DNA of 64,000 bases, taken from positions 3,544,501-3,608,500 of the forward strand of contig NZ_CP045492.1 of NCBI RefSeq assembly GCF_015500055.1. Reading direction: 5' to 3'. The position numbers and the translations under genes are program-made. Positions 18,315-27,913 of the stretch are shown in pieces. The first letter of the stretch is position 1, and each line of letters opens with the position of its first letter. Origin of the DNA: Mesorhizobium sp. NBSH29. Lineage in GTDB: Bacteria > Pseudomonadota > Alphaproteobacteria > Rhizobiales > Rhizobiaceae. Below the pieces are notes generated by a model. The model worked only from the letters and a program-made list of their open reading frames with translations. It did no database searches and was not told where the DNA came from.

Positions 18315-19229
18315 TCAGATGTTATTGTTGAAGGTATCGCAATCCGCCAGCTTGCCGGTTTTGAAGCCGCGCGCAAACCACGTTTGGCGTTGCGCCGAAG
18401 TCCCGTGGTTAAAGCTTTCGGGCACCACATAGCCCTGCGTGCGCCGCTGCAGTGTATCGTCGCCGATTTTCTGGGCGGCGTTCAACGCCTCTTCCACGTC
18501 CCCCTCTTCAAGCAGGCCCTTTTGCGCCGTGAAATGCCCCCAGACGCCCGCAAAGCAATCAGCCTGCAGTTCAACCCGCATAGACATCTGGTTGGCCTCA
18601 GCCTCGCCCATGGTGCGGCGCATCTGGTTGAATTTCGGCAACACGCCGATCAGGTTCTGCACATGGTGACCTACTTCATGCGCGATGACATAGGCCTGCG
18701 CGAAGTCGCCTGATGCACCGAACTGCTTATCAAGCTGCTGAAAGAAGGTCGTGTCGAGATAAACCTTGCTATCTCCGGGGCAATAGAAAGGCCCTGAAGC
18801 CGCAGACGCAAAACCGCAGGCCGACCGGATCTGGCCGGAAAACAGCGTCAGTTTGGGCTCAACATAAGTCTGGCCCTCTGACTGGAAAATGCCTTTCCAG
18901 GTGTCTTCCGTTTCGGCGAGGACCGTTGAAACGAACTGCTTCATCTCATCGTCACTGCCGGAATTCGTGCGTGTGACCGAACCGCCGCCCGGTGCCTGCG
19001 TGCTTGGGTCGCCGCCCGCCAGTATCTGCATCGGATCGATGCCGCAGGCCTTCAGCGCGAAAAACACTACGACGAGAATGATGATGCCCGACATGCCGCC
19101 ACCCGATGCCCCGCGCCCGATGCGGATGCCGCCCGGCAATCCGCCGCCGCGCCCGAACATGCCGCCGCCGCGGCCCTGACCGCGTGCATCCTCGATATTG
19201 TCACTCTGACGGCGGCCTCTCCAAAGCAT
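18315..19229 (-). CDS. YpfJ-family neutral zinc metallopeptidase
   Basis: A 304-residue membrane-anchored protein. It starts MLWRGRRQSDNIEDARG, typical of the family, followed by a Gly-rich stretch, one membrane helix (about 47-62, GIIILVVVFFALKACG) and a large periplasmic domain. The zinc motif HEVGH is at about 184-188 (AYVIAHEVGHHVQNL), and QADCFAGVWGH supplies the later conserved Asp/Cys segment. A metallopeptidase activity is inferred from the motif; the substrate is unknown. It is convergent with the ArsR gene. Confidence 0.92.
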   Translation of the reverse strand: MLWRGRRQSDNIEDARGQGRGGGMFGRGGGLPGGIRIGRGASGGGMSGIIILVVVFFALKACGIDPMQILAGGDPSTQAPGGGSVTRTNSGSDDEMKQFVSTVLAETEDTWKGIFQSEGQTYVEPKLTLFSGQIRSACGFASAASGPFYCPGDSKVYLDTTFFQQLDKQFGASGDFAQAYVIAHEVGHHVQNLIGVLPKFNQMRRTMGEAEANQMSMRVELQADCFAGVWGHFTAQKGLLEEGDVEEALNAAQKIGDDTLQRRTQGYVVPESFNHGTSAQRQTWFARGFKTGKLADCDTFNNNI

Positions 19230-19360
19230 ATCTACCTCATGGCGCAGTTCAATTGATGCGGTGGCGCGAGCCGCTGAAAACGCAACGCGCCAAGATCAAT
19301 AAGTATCCCAACGTTATGGGCAAGTCACAGGATTTTTCGGGCGATTTCCGGGATATGCCA

Positions 19361-22027
19361 CTAGGAAGCTTCACGCCAGCGGCGCGCCTTGACGAATTCC
19401 TGCAACGCAGCACCGCTTATGGCGGTACCAAAGGCATAACCCTGAAGGATATCGCAGCCAAGATCTTTCAAAAGGCGTGCATGTTCCATGGTTTCCACAC
19501 CCTCGGCGACGACTTCGATACCGAGGGTTCTTCCGATTTCGATAATGGACTCAACCAGTCGCCTCTGGGCCGGGGAACCGACAATGGGCGACACCAACTG
19601 CCGGTCGATCTTCAGACGGCGCGGTTTCAGTTTCAAAAGGCTGACGATAGAGGCATAGCCGGTACCGAAATCATCGATTTCGATATCAATACCAAGTTCC
19701 TTGATCTGCTCGATGTTCCAAGTAACCAGTTCATCATTGTCATCCAGGAAGATCGATTCAACCAGTTCGAATGACATTACGCCGGGCTCGATGTCGAGTT
19801 TTCGCAAGCTGGTGATAAGTTCCTCGTCTTGCAGGCGACGCGCCGACACGTTGACCGAAAGGTGCGGAATGTCGATGCCGGCGGCCTGCCAGACCTTCCG
19901 TTGCTGCAGGGCCTGCTCCAAGACCATTCGATCGATTGAAGCCATGACGTTCAGTTCTTCAGCGATCTTCAGGAAAACGTCGGGCATAAGCACGCCCTTC
20001 TCGGGATGATACCAACGCACCAACGCCTCTGCGCCGATGATGTCCAGTGTCACGGCATCAAACTGCGGCTGATAATGGGCGCGGAACTCTCCCTTATCGA
20101 TACCATTCAAAATTTCGTCGGCGAGCCGCTTGTTGACGACAATTTCATCCTGCAGCGCCTCGGTGAAGAACTCGAACCGATTGCGGCCACGCGCCTTGGC
20201 CCGGTAGAGCGCAATGTCAGCATTGACCAGAAGTTGTCTCGGGTCGGCCACTTCTTCTGTTTCGGTGGCAATGCCCACGCTCACGCCGAAGCGACATAGA
20301 TGCCCATCATGAAGGACAGGTTTCCACATCTGGCGAATAACGCGGTCAGCGAGCACGGCCATCTGGTGGGAACCACCGCCGGTCGCACAAAATACCACGA
20401 ACTCATCACCGCCGATTCGCGCCACGAAGTCATTTGCGCGCACATTGGTCCGCAGCACGTTAGCGGCGTGGACCAGCATGGCATCGCCGGCGGCATGTCC
20501 GAGCGTATCGTTGATCTGCTTGAAGCGGTCGAGGTCCATGTGCAGCAACGCTACACCCTCTCCCGGTGTAGCTTTGAAGCCCTCCAGAACCTCATCGAGA
20601 TAGCGGCGGTTGGGGAGGCCTGTCAGCGAATCGTGAAGCGCGTTGTGCTCGATGCGCGCCTTGGCTGTTTCAAGTTCGACATTACGTCGCTCGGCCAGTT
20701 CCTTGGCGCGTTCAAGGTCATTGCGCAAGAGGACGTCTGCAGTGACATCCCACTCCGCACCAATCATCCTCGGCTGTTCGCTGCCATCCTGAACGATAAC
20801 AGCACGGCTACGAACATAGCGCAGTTCCCCACTTGGCAAAAGCAACCGGTACTCAGACGAATAGACGTCACGCTTCTCGATTGCGTAGTCGAAATCACGG
20901 AGGGCGCGTTCCAGATCATCGGGGTGGATGACACTTACCCAGTCGTCATATCCTCGGACTTTGCCATCCTGGGGTTTGTCGAAAAGCTCGTCGACACGCT
21001 CATCCCAGACCAGGCTATGGCTGACCAGATTATGCTCCCAGACACCGATCTGGGATGCCTCAAGCGCCAATTCGAGCCGCTGCGACACCCGCCGCAATTC
21101 GCGTTCACTACGCCGCGACTGGCGGTAGTGCTTGTGACGTTCTTCGACCAGTCGCCCGGCGATAAGTATCGGGATGACCACCAGCGCACCGGCGAGTGCG
21201 ACAAACACGCGGAAAAGCCATGTGGCGGTACCGGCATTTGCCCAGCCGCCCGTTGGTATCGCGGCAATCTGCCACGATCCGGCCGGCAGGAGTACGTCCG
21301 CGGTGACCGGATCATCCTCCATGACTGCAACACTGCCAAAAAATCGCGATCCGGTCGCACCAAGCCCGTCCTTCCCGGTAATTGCAATATGAACGGGAAG
21401 ATTGCCGTCAAGAAGACCGCTGTTACGGTAAAGCGATTGCGCATCGATGGCGGCCGAGACAATGCCCCAGAAGCGCTTTTCCCCATTGGGTTCGCTCGTA
21501 AATACCGGAAACCGCCCGATAAAGCCTTGTCCGCCCTGCACCAGGTCGACCGGCCCGGCAAGAACCAGCTCTTTAGTGTCGCGTGCGCGCAAAGCGGCCT
21601 CGCGCTGGCTGTCATTGGTTCGGTAATCGAGCCCGATTGCCTTTGCATTCCCGGACAGCGGATAAACCATGCTGACGACCAGGTTCGGTGCGACCGCAAT
21701 ATTGCGGAGCTGGTTGTCACCCGTAAACAGCCCGCTGGCCAATCGATTGAACCGCTCCTGGCTCATATCGGGCTCAGTGGCGAGAGTAGCCACCAGCCCG
21801 CGAACCAGTTGCAGCGTACCGTTGATGCTGCCTTCCAGATTGGAGCGGATGAGATTGACCTGCGCCAGCACGACGGCGCGCGAGGACTGCTTCGATACCT
21901 GGGTGTTTTGGTGATCGGCGTACATACCGAGCATGACGATGACGATCAACGCAATCGCGGCGGGGATGTTCGTCGCAGTAAGAGCGTTCTTGCGTATCGT
22001 CCGCAGATTGGCGCCGAAAAGCTGCAA
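19361..22027 (-). CDS. CHASE-PAS-GGDEF-EAL cyclic-di-GMP enzyme
   Basis: An 888-residue membrane signalling protein. Order: membrane helix 22-37; periplasmic CHASE sensor about 55-260 (AVAPNLVVSMVYPLSGNAKA, GFIGRFPVF); second helix about 270-292; PAS about 316-440; GGDEF about 460-620 with intact GGDEF at 539-543; EAL about 635-880 with EAL at 667-669 and the metal/catalytic pieces ELVESIF, DDFGTGYAS, LKIDRQLV and AEGVET. Both the synthase and phosphodiesterase signatures look intact, so it may make or degrade c-di-GMP depending on the CHASE signal. It stands alone. Confidence 0.95.
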   Translation of the reverse strand: MQLFGANLRTIRKNALTATNIPAAIALIVIVMLGMYADHQNTQVSKQSSRAVVLAQVNLIRSNLEGSINGTLQLVRGLVATLATEPDMSQERFNRLASGLFTGDNQLRNIAVAPNLVVSMVYPLSGNAKAIGLDYRTNDSQREAALRARDTKELVLAGPVDLVQGGQGFIGRFPVFTSEPNGEKRFWGIVSAAIDAQSLYRNSGLLDGNLPVHIAITGKDGLGATGSRFFGSVAVMEDDPVTADVLLPAGSWQIAAIPTGGWANAGTATWLFRVFVALAGALVVIPILIAGRLVEERHKHYRQSRRSERELRRVSQRLELALEASQIGVWEHNLVSHSLVWDERVDELFDKPQDGKVRGYDDWVSVIHPDDLERALRDFDYAIEKRDVYSSEYRLLLPSGELRYVRSRAVIVQDGSEQPRMIGAEWDVTADVLLRNDLERAKELAERRNVELETAKARIEHNALHDSLTGLPNRRYLDEVLEGFKATPGEGVALLHMDLDRFKQINDTLGHAAGDAMLVHAANVLRTNVRANDFVARIGGDEFVVFCATGGGSHQMAVLADRVIRQMWKPVLHDGHLCRFGVSVGIATETEEVADPRQLLVNADIALYRAKARGRNRFEFFTEALQDEIVVNKRLADEILNGIDKGEFRAHYQPQFDAVTLDIIGAEALVRWYHPEKGVLMPDVFLKIAEELNVMASIDRMVLEQALQQRKVWQAAGIDIPHLSVNVSARRLQDEELITSLRKLDIEPGVMSFELVESIFLDDNDELVTWNIEQIKELGIDIEIDDFGTGYASIVSLLKLKPRRLKIDRQLVSPIVGSPAQRRLVESIIEIGRTLGIEVVAEGVETMEHARLLKDLGCDILQGYAFGTAISGAALQEFVKARRWREAS

Positions 22028-22205
22028 AATTATACCTTCACGCAGTCGTTCTTTTTCACGTGAAAAGATATTACCAGCGAGTACTTAAATTTGGCTTTCA
22101 CCTATCCTGCGTTGAGGTCCTCAAGCATTTCAATTTATTGATGTTTGGTTCTCTCCAACTGGTTTCGACGTGTCTCTCTGTGCTGCGACCCTTTAATATG
22201 CCGGC

Positions 22206-23426
22206 TCACAAGGACGCCGGCCTGAGCGCGCGATTGCTCGGCAAAAACACCGTCAGCAGCCCCAGCATCGGCAGGAACGAGCAGACGACATAGACGAAAT
22301 CGATGCCTCGTGCATCCGCAACCACACCCAGCACTGCTGCTGCGATGCCGCCCATCCCGAACGCCAACCCGAAAAAGATGCCTGCGACCATGCCAACGCG
22401 GCCAGGCAAAAGCTCCTGACCGAACACCACAATGGCCGGAAACGCAGATGCCATGATGAGCCCGATGATGCCCGACAGGATGATGGTCCATGTGAAATCG
22501 GCATAGGGCATTGCCAAGGTGAACGGCAGGACACCGAGGATCGAGAACCACATCACCGTTTTGGCGCCGAAACGATCTCCAATGGGCCCGCCCAGAACCG
22601 TTCCCACCGCAGCACCGCCAAGGAAAACGAACAACAGGATCTGCGACGTCTGAACCGTGACCCCGAATTTGTGGATCATATAGAAGGTATAGTAGCTCGA
22701 TATGCTCGCCATGTAGACGTTCTTGGAAAAGGTCAGCGCCGCCAGTACCGCCAGCGCCACGACGATGGTACGGCGCGGCAGCGGCGAGGTCCGCACTTCC
22801 ACCGGCCGCTTGGCATTGGCCTGGCGGTGGTTGCTGTACCAGGTGCCGACCTGCCACAGGATCATCATCCCGAGCAGTGCTGCGCCGGAAAACCAGACGA
22901 TACTGCGCTGTCCGTTTGGCACCACGATGAAGGCGGCCAGAAGGGGTCCAAGCGCCTGGCCGAAATTGCCGCCAACCTGGAACAGCGATTGCGCAAGCCC
23001 ATAGCGCCCACCCGATGCCAGCCGGGCCACGCGTGAGGATTCCGGATGGAATACCGCCGAGCCAAAGCCCACCAGCGCTGCCCCGACCAGCAGCATGCCA
23101 TATTGGGTGGCGTAGGCGAGACACACGAGCCCGATAAGCGTTGAGCCCATGCCGAACGGCAGCGAATAGGGCAACGGCTTCTTGTCGGTATAGATGCCGA
23201 TAACCGGCTGCAAAAGCGATGCCGTGACCTGGAAAGTCATGGTCAGCAACCCGATCTGCCAGAAGTCGAGCCCGTAATCTGCCTTCAGCATCGGATAGAT
23301 GGCTGACAGGAGCGACTGCATGATATCGTTGAGCAGATGGCAAAAGCTTACCGCAAGGATAACTGCATAGGCCGTCGTCTGGACCGGCAGAGCGGTTGCC
23401 GATCCGGTAGTGGTGGTCTGGCTCAC
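22206..23426 (-). CDS. MFS transporter, fosmidomycin-resistance (Fsr) type
   Basis: A 406-residue exporter of the Fsr subfamily with 12 predicted helices. Typical pieces: SFCHLLNDIMQSLLSAIYPML in helix 1, LQPVIGIYTDKKPLPYSLP, FGSAVFHPESSRVARLASGG, and ALTFSKNVYMASISSYYTFY. The ATG at 23426 follows GGAG. A longer overlapping frame is a shadow because it has no coherent membrane pattern. Fsr proteins export fosmidomycin or related compounds; the natural substrate is unknown. It is divergent from the AraC gene at 23636, which may control it. Confidence 0.92.
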   Translation of the reverse strand: MSQTTTTGSATALPVQTTAYAVILAVSFCHLLNDIMQSLLSAIYPMLKADYGLDFWQIGLLTMTFQVTASLLQPVIGIYTDKKPLPYSLPFGMGSTLIGLVCLAYATQYGMLLVGAALVGFGSAVFHPESSRVARLASGGRYGLAQSLFQVGGNFGQALGPLLAAFIVVPNGQRSIVWFSGAALLGMMILWQVGTWYSNHRQANAKRPVEVRTSPLPRRTIVVALAVLAALTFSKNVYMASISSYYTFYMIHKFGVTVQTSQILLFVFLGGAAVGTVLGGPIGDRFGAKTVMWFSILGVLPFTLAMPYADFTWTIILSGIIGLIMASAFPAIVVFGQELLPGRVGMVAGIFFGLAFGMGGIAAAVLGVVADARGIDFVYVVCSFLPMLGLLTVFLPSNRALRPASL

Positions 23427-23635
23427 GGTTGGCTCCTGCTGTAGGCGACTGCCGCCCGCTTATACGCCTGCGCGCTGCGCCTATCCTTCGTGGATCGGCC
23501 CATTCCTTTCGCGACTGGGCCACATCCGCCTGTCCCAAGGACGTCAAATACTGCGCCAACCACCCGTGCTATCTGGCCCTCGCCATGTCCTGATTGATGG
23601 GTTGAATGGCATTCTTACGCATTTGGGCCACAACA

Positions 23636-24475
23636 ATGGATGCAACTCAATTCATCACAGACAGGGCGCGTCGCCAGCGCGAACTCGACCTGCGCCACGA
23701 TGAACGGTTGGCCTGGCTGGAACAGCTGGCGGGCCAGGTCGTCGCCTCGCCATCAGAATATCCCGATGGCTATCGGGTGCCCGTGCATCGCCACAGCCGC
23801 TCTCAATTGCTGCATGCGCTTTCAGGCGTAGTGCTGGTCTCGACCGCCCATGGCCGCTGGATGGTCCCACCCGAACACGCCATCTGGCTGCCCGCCGGCG
23901 TCGACCACGCGGTAGAAATGCTGGGCGAAGTCTCCATGCGCTCGATCTATGTACAGCCCCGCGCGCTGGACAGCCTGCCGGCAGACCTGCGCGTGGTCGC
24001 CGTCAGCACTTTGATGCGCAGCCTGATCATCGAAGCGGTCGCACTGCCCCAAGCTTCAGAGCCTGACCCTCGTGGCGCGCTGATCCTCGATCTCATCTTG
24101 CACGAAATCCCTAACCTTCATGCACGACCGCTCGGCCTGCCCTTCCCCGCTGATCCGAGGTTGGCGGCACTGTGCCGGAGCTTCGTTGCAGCCCCGGCAC
24201 CTCATGCGACAATTGACGACTGGGCCGGCGCGCTTGGCGCCAGCCGTCGCACCTTTACCCGCCACTTTGCACGCGAGACGGGACTGTCTTTCTCCACCTG
24301 GCGCCAACAGGCCTGCCTGTTTGCTGCCCTGCCCCGGCTCGCCGAAGGTGAACCTGTCACCAGTGTCGCGCTCGACCTCGGCTATGAGAGCGTGCCTGCC
24401 TTCACCACCATGTTCAAGCGTATGCTCGGCCAGCCACCGCAACGCTATTTTCGCGTGCGGCAGGCATTGTCATAA
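23636..24475 (+). CDS. AraC-family regulator with cupin sensor domain
   Basis: A 279-residue regulator. The N-terminal AraC-binding cupin (about 40-125) includes HRHSRSQLLHALSGVVLV and VPPEHAIWLPAGVDHAVEM. The C-terminal double helix-turn-helix covers about 185-275 (IDDWAGALGASRRTFTRHFA, VTSVALDLGYESVPAFTTMF, KRMLGQPPQRYF). The layout matches AraC proteins that control divergent exporters. ATG 23636 (MDATQF) is preferred over 23606. Likely target: the divergent Fsr-type exporter, with about 210 bp between them. Confidence 0.9.
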   Translation: MDATQFITDRARRQRELDLRHDERLAWLEQLAGQVVASPSEYPDGYRVPVHRHSRSQLLHALSGVVLVSTAHGRWMVPPEHAIWLPAGVDHAVEMLGEVSMRSIYVQPRALDSLPADLRVVAVSTLMRSLIIEAVALPQASEPDPRGALILDLILHEIPNLHARPLGLPFPADPRLAALCRSFVAAPAPHATIDDWAGALGASRRTFTRHFARETGLSFSTWRQQACLFAALPRLAEGEPVTSVALDLGYESVPAFTTMFKRMLGQPPQRYFRVRQALS

Positions 24476-24499
24476 GCGTACCACCACTTTGCCAAAACG

Positions 24500-24656
24500 C
24501 CCCGCGCCAGTGGGCTGCCAGGCTGGTCCAGGTGCTGACCAGCCTCCCGGATATTTTTTTCGAAAGCTGGGCGAACTGGCCGGACAACGCACCTTCCCAC
24601 ACGCGTCCGCGTGCTGATCGATGCGCTGGCGCGCGGCCTTCCGCCGATGATGCGGT
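24500..24656 (+). pseudogene. Probable C-terminal remnant of a LysR-type regulator
   Basis: Between the AraC stop and the MFS gene, plus-strand translation gives two LysR-like tail segments in different frames: AARLVQVLTSLPDIFF (about 24508-24560), then PTRVRVLIDALARGLPPMMR ending at a TGA at 24656. LysR proteins commonly end in L-x-x-R-V-R-x-F/L-I-D-x-L. No DNA-binding part or start is present and the frame is broken. The assignment rests on short motifs only. Confidence 0.35.
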
Positions 24657-24664
24657 GACTATCG

Positions 24665-25840
24665 CTACGCGGGCATCGCAACAGACGATGTCTTGCTCCG
24701 CGTTGCCCACATCAGCACCAGCGCCACAGCCGCAAAGAGCGCGGCAACAAGGCCAAGATCGGACGGCTTGGCAAATTCCAGCACGCGGCCACCGACCACT
24801 GTGCCAATGGCAATGCCGAAATACATCGCCGAGGCGTTGAGCGACAATGTCAGATGCGCCACCTCCGGTGCATAGCCGACGATGCGGCTGGCCTGCGCCG
24901 GCGGGAACGACCAGCCGATGATGCCCCATGGCACCATGATGCCGATCAAAAGCGGGCCCGAAAGCGATTGCGGCAGGAATTTCAGGCCAAGTGCAATGAT
25001 CAGGCACACCAGCAGCGAGAACACCAACGACAGCACCACGACGCGTGTGGCACCGATCTTGTCGGCCAGAAACCCGCTGCCAAGATTGCCGATCACTGCC
25101 CCGACGCCAAAGCACAAAAGCATGCCCGGCAACGCAATAAGCGGCAGGCCAGCTCCTTCAAGTGCCAGCGGCCCGAGATAGGAAATCACGATAAATCCGC
25201 CTGCAAGGTAGAGCAACGTTGTCGCCAGCGCCGGCAATATGCCCGGCTTTCCCACAGCAGCGAACCGCTCGCTCAGTGTCAGTTTCATGCCGCGTAGGCC
25301 GTGTGGCAGCCATATCCACAGGATAGTTGCGCAAATCACGCCAAGCGCGGCTATCGCAAAAAATGTCCCACGCCAGCCCCATAAAGTGCCGATCAGCGAT
25401 GCGATAGGCGCCCCGACTGCGACAGCGAAGGTCGTGCCGCCAACGACAATGGAGATGGCAAAAGCCCGGTGTTCGGGTCCTGCCAGCGCAACGGCGGTGG
25501 CTTGCGCGGTGGCAGCGAACAATCCCGCCGCCGCACCCATCACCACTTGCGCGGCAAGCAGCGTGAAAAAGGATGAGCTGGAGGCTGCGATGAGGTTTCC
25601 AGCGACAAATATCAGCATCGCACACGCCAGAACGCGCCGCCGGTCGACAGTGCCGGCAACCGCCGAAAGCACCGGTGCGCCGACCGCATAGGACAGTGAA
25701 AACGTCATGATGAGATAGCCGGCCATCGGCACGCTGATATGCGTGTCGGCGGCAATCAGCGGCAACAGGCTGGCAAAGGCAAAGCCGACGGTGCTCATGG
25801 CAAACGAGCCAACCGCAAGCCAGATCAAACGCATGTCCAT
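24665..25840 (-). CDS. MFS transporter (DHA1 drug exporter type)
   Basis: A 391-residue major-facilitator protein with 12 predicted helices: start MDMRLIWLAVGSFAMSTVGF, loop 2-3 SAVAGTVDRRRVLACAMLIF, and helix 5 FAVAVGAPIASLIGTLWGWR, resembling antiporter motif C. Related to chloramphenicol/purine-ribonucleoside type exporters; substrate unknown. A perfect 24-nt palindrome lies directly upstream (25855-25878), so the gene is probably under tight repression. Confidence 0.9.
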   Translation of the reverse strand: MDMRLIWLAVGSFAMSTVGFAFASLLPLIAADTHISVPMAGYLIMTFSLSYAVGAPVLSAVAGTVDRRRVLACAMLIFVAGNLIAASSSSFFTLLAAQVVMGAAAGLFAATAQATAVALAGPEHRAFAISIVVGGTTFAVAVGAPIASLIGTLWGWRGTFFAIAALGVICATILWIWLPHGLRGMKLTLSERFAAVGKPGILPALATTLLYLAGGFIVISYLGPLALEGAGLPLIALPGMLLCFGVGAVIGNLGSGFLADKIGATRVVVLSLVFSLLVCLIIALGLKFLPQSLSGPLLIGIMVPWGIIGWSFPPAQASRIVGYAPEVAHLTLSLNASAMYFGIAIGTVVGGRVLEFAKPSDLGLVAALFAAVALVLMWATRSKTSSVAMPA

Positions 25841-25854
25841 GGAACTCTGCTTTC

Positions 25855-25878
25855 ATAGTTCAAAATATTTTGAACTAT
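25855..25878. promoter_or_regulatory. Perfect 24-nt palindromic operator of the MFS gene
   Basis: The sequence ATAGTTCAAAAT/ATTTTGAACTAT is an exact 12-bp inverted repeat without spacer. Its near edge is 15 nt upstream of the MFS start codon, overlapping where the promoter or ribosome site must lie. Symmetry and length fit a dimeric MarR or similar repressor. No such gene is adjacent. Confidence 0.75.
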
Positions 25879-26078
25879 TTGGGTGCAGCGCAACAACAAG
25901 TCAATATGCCTCGACGAAACCTCCTGCCAACATGTTTGAGGAGGAGGCTGAATCCCGGCGAACCCCGTTGCGATCGCGAAAATAAGTACAGGCTGTTGTG
26001 CCTGCACCCAAAGTGTTTCACCCTAGGCACAAGGTAACTTTATGGCAGGCAACGCTGTCGTAAGAAAAAGGAAAAACA

Positions 26079-27677
26079 ATGACAGAACCAAAGACGTCGG
26101 TTGCGACGGAAGAACCGGAGCACAATCTGGAAGCGGGGCAGGACAATGTTCAGGTTATGGGCCTGGACATCCACAACCCTGTGTTCTTCATCTCGGCGAT
26201 TGTTATCGTAGGTTTTGTGATCGTCACCCTGATCTTTCGTGAATCGGTCGGACCAGCACTTGGCACCCTTCGGGTCTGGCTCACCTCTACCTTTGACTGG
26301 CTTTTCATCATCGCCGGCAACCTGTTCGTCCTTTTCTGCCTGGTGCTTGTCGTTTCCCCGCTCGGGAAAGTCCGTATCGGCGGCGCCGGCGCGGTCCCCG
26401 ATTATGGCTATGGCGGCTGGTTTGCGATGTTGTTTGCCGCAGGCATGGGCATTGGCCTCATGTTCTTCGGCGTGCTGGAGCCGATGTATCACTTCAACAA
26501 TCCACCCCTCGGCATTGCCAGCCCGATTGGGCCTGATGGTGCGCTGATCGCTGAAAATGTGGAAGCCGCCCGTGAAGCCGCGATGGCTGCAACGATCTTC
26601 CATTGGGGCTTGCACCCGTGGGCCATCTACGCAGTCGTGGCGCTTTCGCTGGCTCTGGCAGCCTATAACAAGGGTCTCCCGCTTTCGGTCCGCTCTGCAT
26701 TTTATCCGATCTTTGGCGACCGCATCCGCGGCTGGATCGGCCACTGCATCGATATTCTCGCCGTCTTTGCAACCCTGTTCGGTCTCGCAACCTCGCTCGG
26801 CTTCGGTGCTGAACAGGCGCTTGCAGGGTTAAACTTCCTGTACGGCGTTCCGGTAACCGACACCGCCAAGGTGATCCTGATTGCGGGCATCACCGGCATC
26901 GCGCTCCTTTCGGTGGTTGCCGGGCTTGATGCCGGCGTCAAGCGGCTATCGGAGATCAACATGGTGCTCGCTGTGTTGCTGCTGGCTTTCATCATTTTGC
27001 TTGGCCCGACTGGCGAACTGGTCACCGGGTTCTTTGCCAACACCGCAGCCTACGTCACAAACCTGCCTGCCCTGTCCAATCCGTTTGGCCGCACCGACGA
27101 CGAGTTCGTCCATGGCTGGACCACCTTCTACTGGGCCTGGTGGATCTCCTGGTCGCCATTTGTGGGCATGTTCATTGCCCGCATTTCCAGGGGTCGCACC
27201 GTGCGCGAATTCATCGTCTGCGTGCTGCTTGTTCCGTCGTTGGCATCCATCGTCTGGATGACCGCCTTTGGCGGCACGGCGATGAATGAGTTCATTGCAA
27301 ACGGCTACCAGGGTGTTCAGGAAACGGTAGTAGCCTACAAGCCTGAACTGTCGTTGTTCCGGATGTTGGAGCCTCTGCCTTTGGCCGGCATCACATCGCT
27401 GATCGGCATCGTGCTCGTGATTGTATTCTTCGTCACATCGTCCGATTCAGGATCACTCGTCATCGACACGATCACGGCCGGTGGCAAGGTCGATGCCCCG
27501 GTGGCACAGCGCGTCTTCTGGGCAACGTTCGAGGGTCTGGTTGCCATTGCCCTGCTGCTGGGTGGCGGGCTTGCGGCACTTCAGGCAAGTGCGATCGCAA
27601 CCGGCTTTCCCTTTGCCATACTGCTGATGCTGATGATGGTTGCGACGTGGAAAGCGCTCCGCACCGAACCGAAGTAA
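26079..27677 (+). CDS. BCCT-family transporter (betaine/carnitine/choline)
   Basis: A 532-residue transporter with 12 predicted helices after a hydrophilic N-terminus of about 30 residues. The family fingerprint is clear: PDYGYGGWFAMLFAAGMGIGLMF with the glycine-rich GMGIGLMFFGVLEP stretch, FHWGLHPWAIYAVVALSLAL, and WTTFYWAWWISWSPFVGMF, which holds the aromatic Trp box for quaternary ammonium. It imports a betaine, choline or similar solute with Na+ or H+. The C-terminus is short. AAGG lies about 7 nt before the ATG. Confidence 0.95.
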   Translation: MTEPKTSVATEEPEHNLEAGQDNVQVMGLDIHNPVFFISAIVIVGFVIVTLIFRESVGPALGTLRVWLTSTFDWLFIIAGNLFVLFCLVLVVSPLGKVRIGGAGAVPDYGYGGWFAMLFAAGMGIGLMFFGVLEPMYHFNNPPLGIASPIGPDGALIAENVEAAREAAMAATIFHWGLHPWAIYAVVALSLALAAYNKGLPLSVRSAFYPIFGDRIRGWIGHCIDILAVFATLFGLATSLGFGAEQALAGLNFLYGVPVTDTAKVILIAGITGIALLSVVAGLDAGVKRLSEINMVLAVLLLAFIILLGPTGELVTGFFANTAAYVTNLPALSNPFGRTDDEFVHGWTTFYWAWWISWSPFVGMFIARISRGRTVREFIVCVLLVPSLASIVWMTAFGGTAMNEFIANGYQGVQETVVAYKPELSLFRMLEPLPLAGITSLIGIVLVIVFFVTSSDSGSLVIDTITAGGKVDAPVAQRVFWATFEGLVAIALLLGGGLAALQASAIATGFPFAILLMLMMVATWKALRTEPK

Positions 27678-27681
27678 AACG

Positions 27682-27712
27682 AAAGAGGCCGGGAAATTCC
27701 CGGCCTCTTTCA
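27682..27712 (+). terminator. Terminator of the BCCT transporter gene
   Basis: Perfect stem AAAGAGGCCGGGAA/TTCCCGGCCTCTTT starting five bases after the stop codon. The U run is only three bases, so efficiency may be moderate, and the A-rich upstream side could make it work in both directions. Confidence 0.8.
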
Positions 27713-27913
27713 TCGAGCGGCAGCGAAGCGACCTTTGGTAAGCTGGAAATGACGCATTCAACCGTTGGAAACGCCACATTTTTGGGGTTACGCGAGCGCC
27801 AAACTTCCCTATAAGGCGCCCTTAGCCTGACATCATTAATCGCTTGCGCTGCACCGGCCGGGTCAATCCCCTTGCCGGGTTTTTGCGCAAGCATGCGCGA
27901 ACGGACAGCCACG

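Noticed and set aside
20300-22063. A 587-residue plus-strand open frame
   Set aside because: Antisense to the CHASE-PAS-GGDEF-EAL gene, with no recognisable domain.
22135-23559. A 474-residue open frame longer than the Fsr-type MFS gene on the same strand
   Set aside because: It overlaps the MFS gene almost completely, has no membrane pattern or recognisable domain, and is rich in Arg/Gly/His as expected of an off-frame translation.
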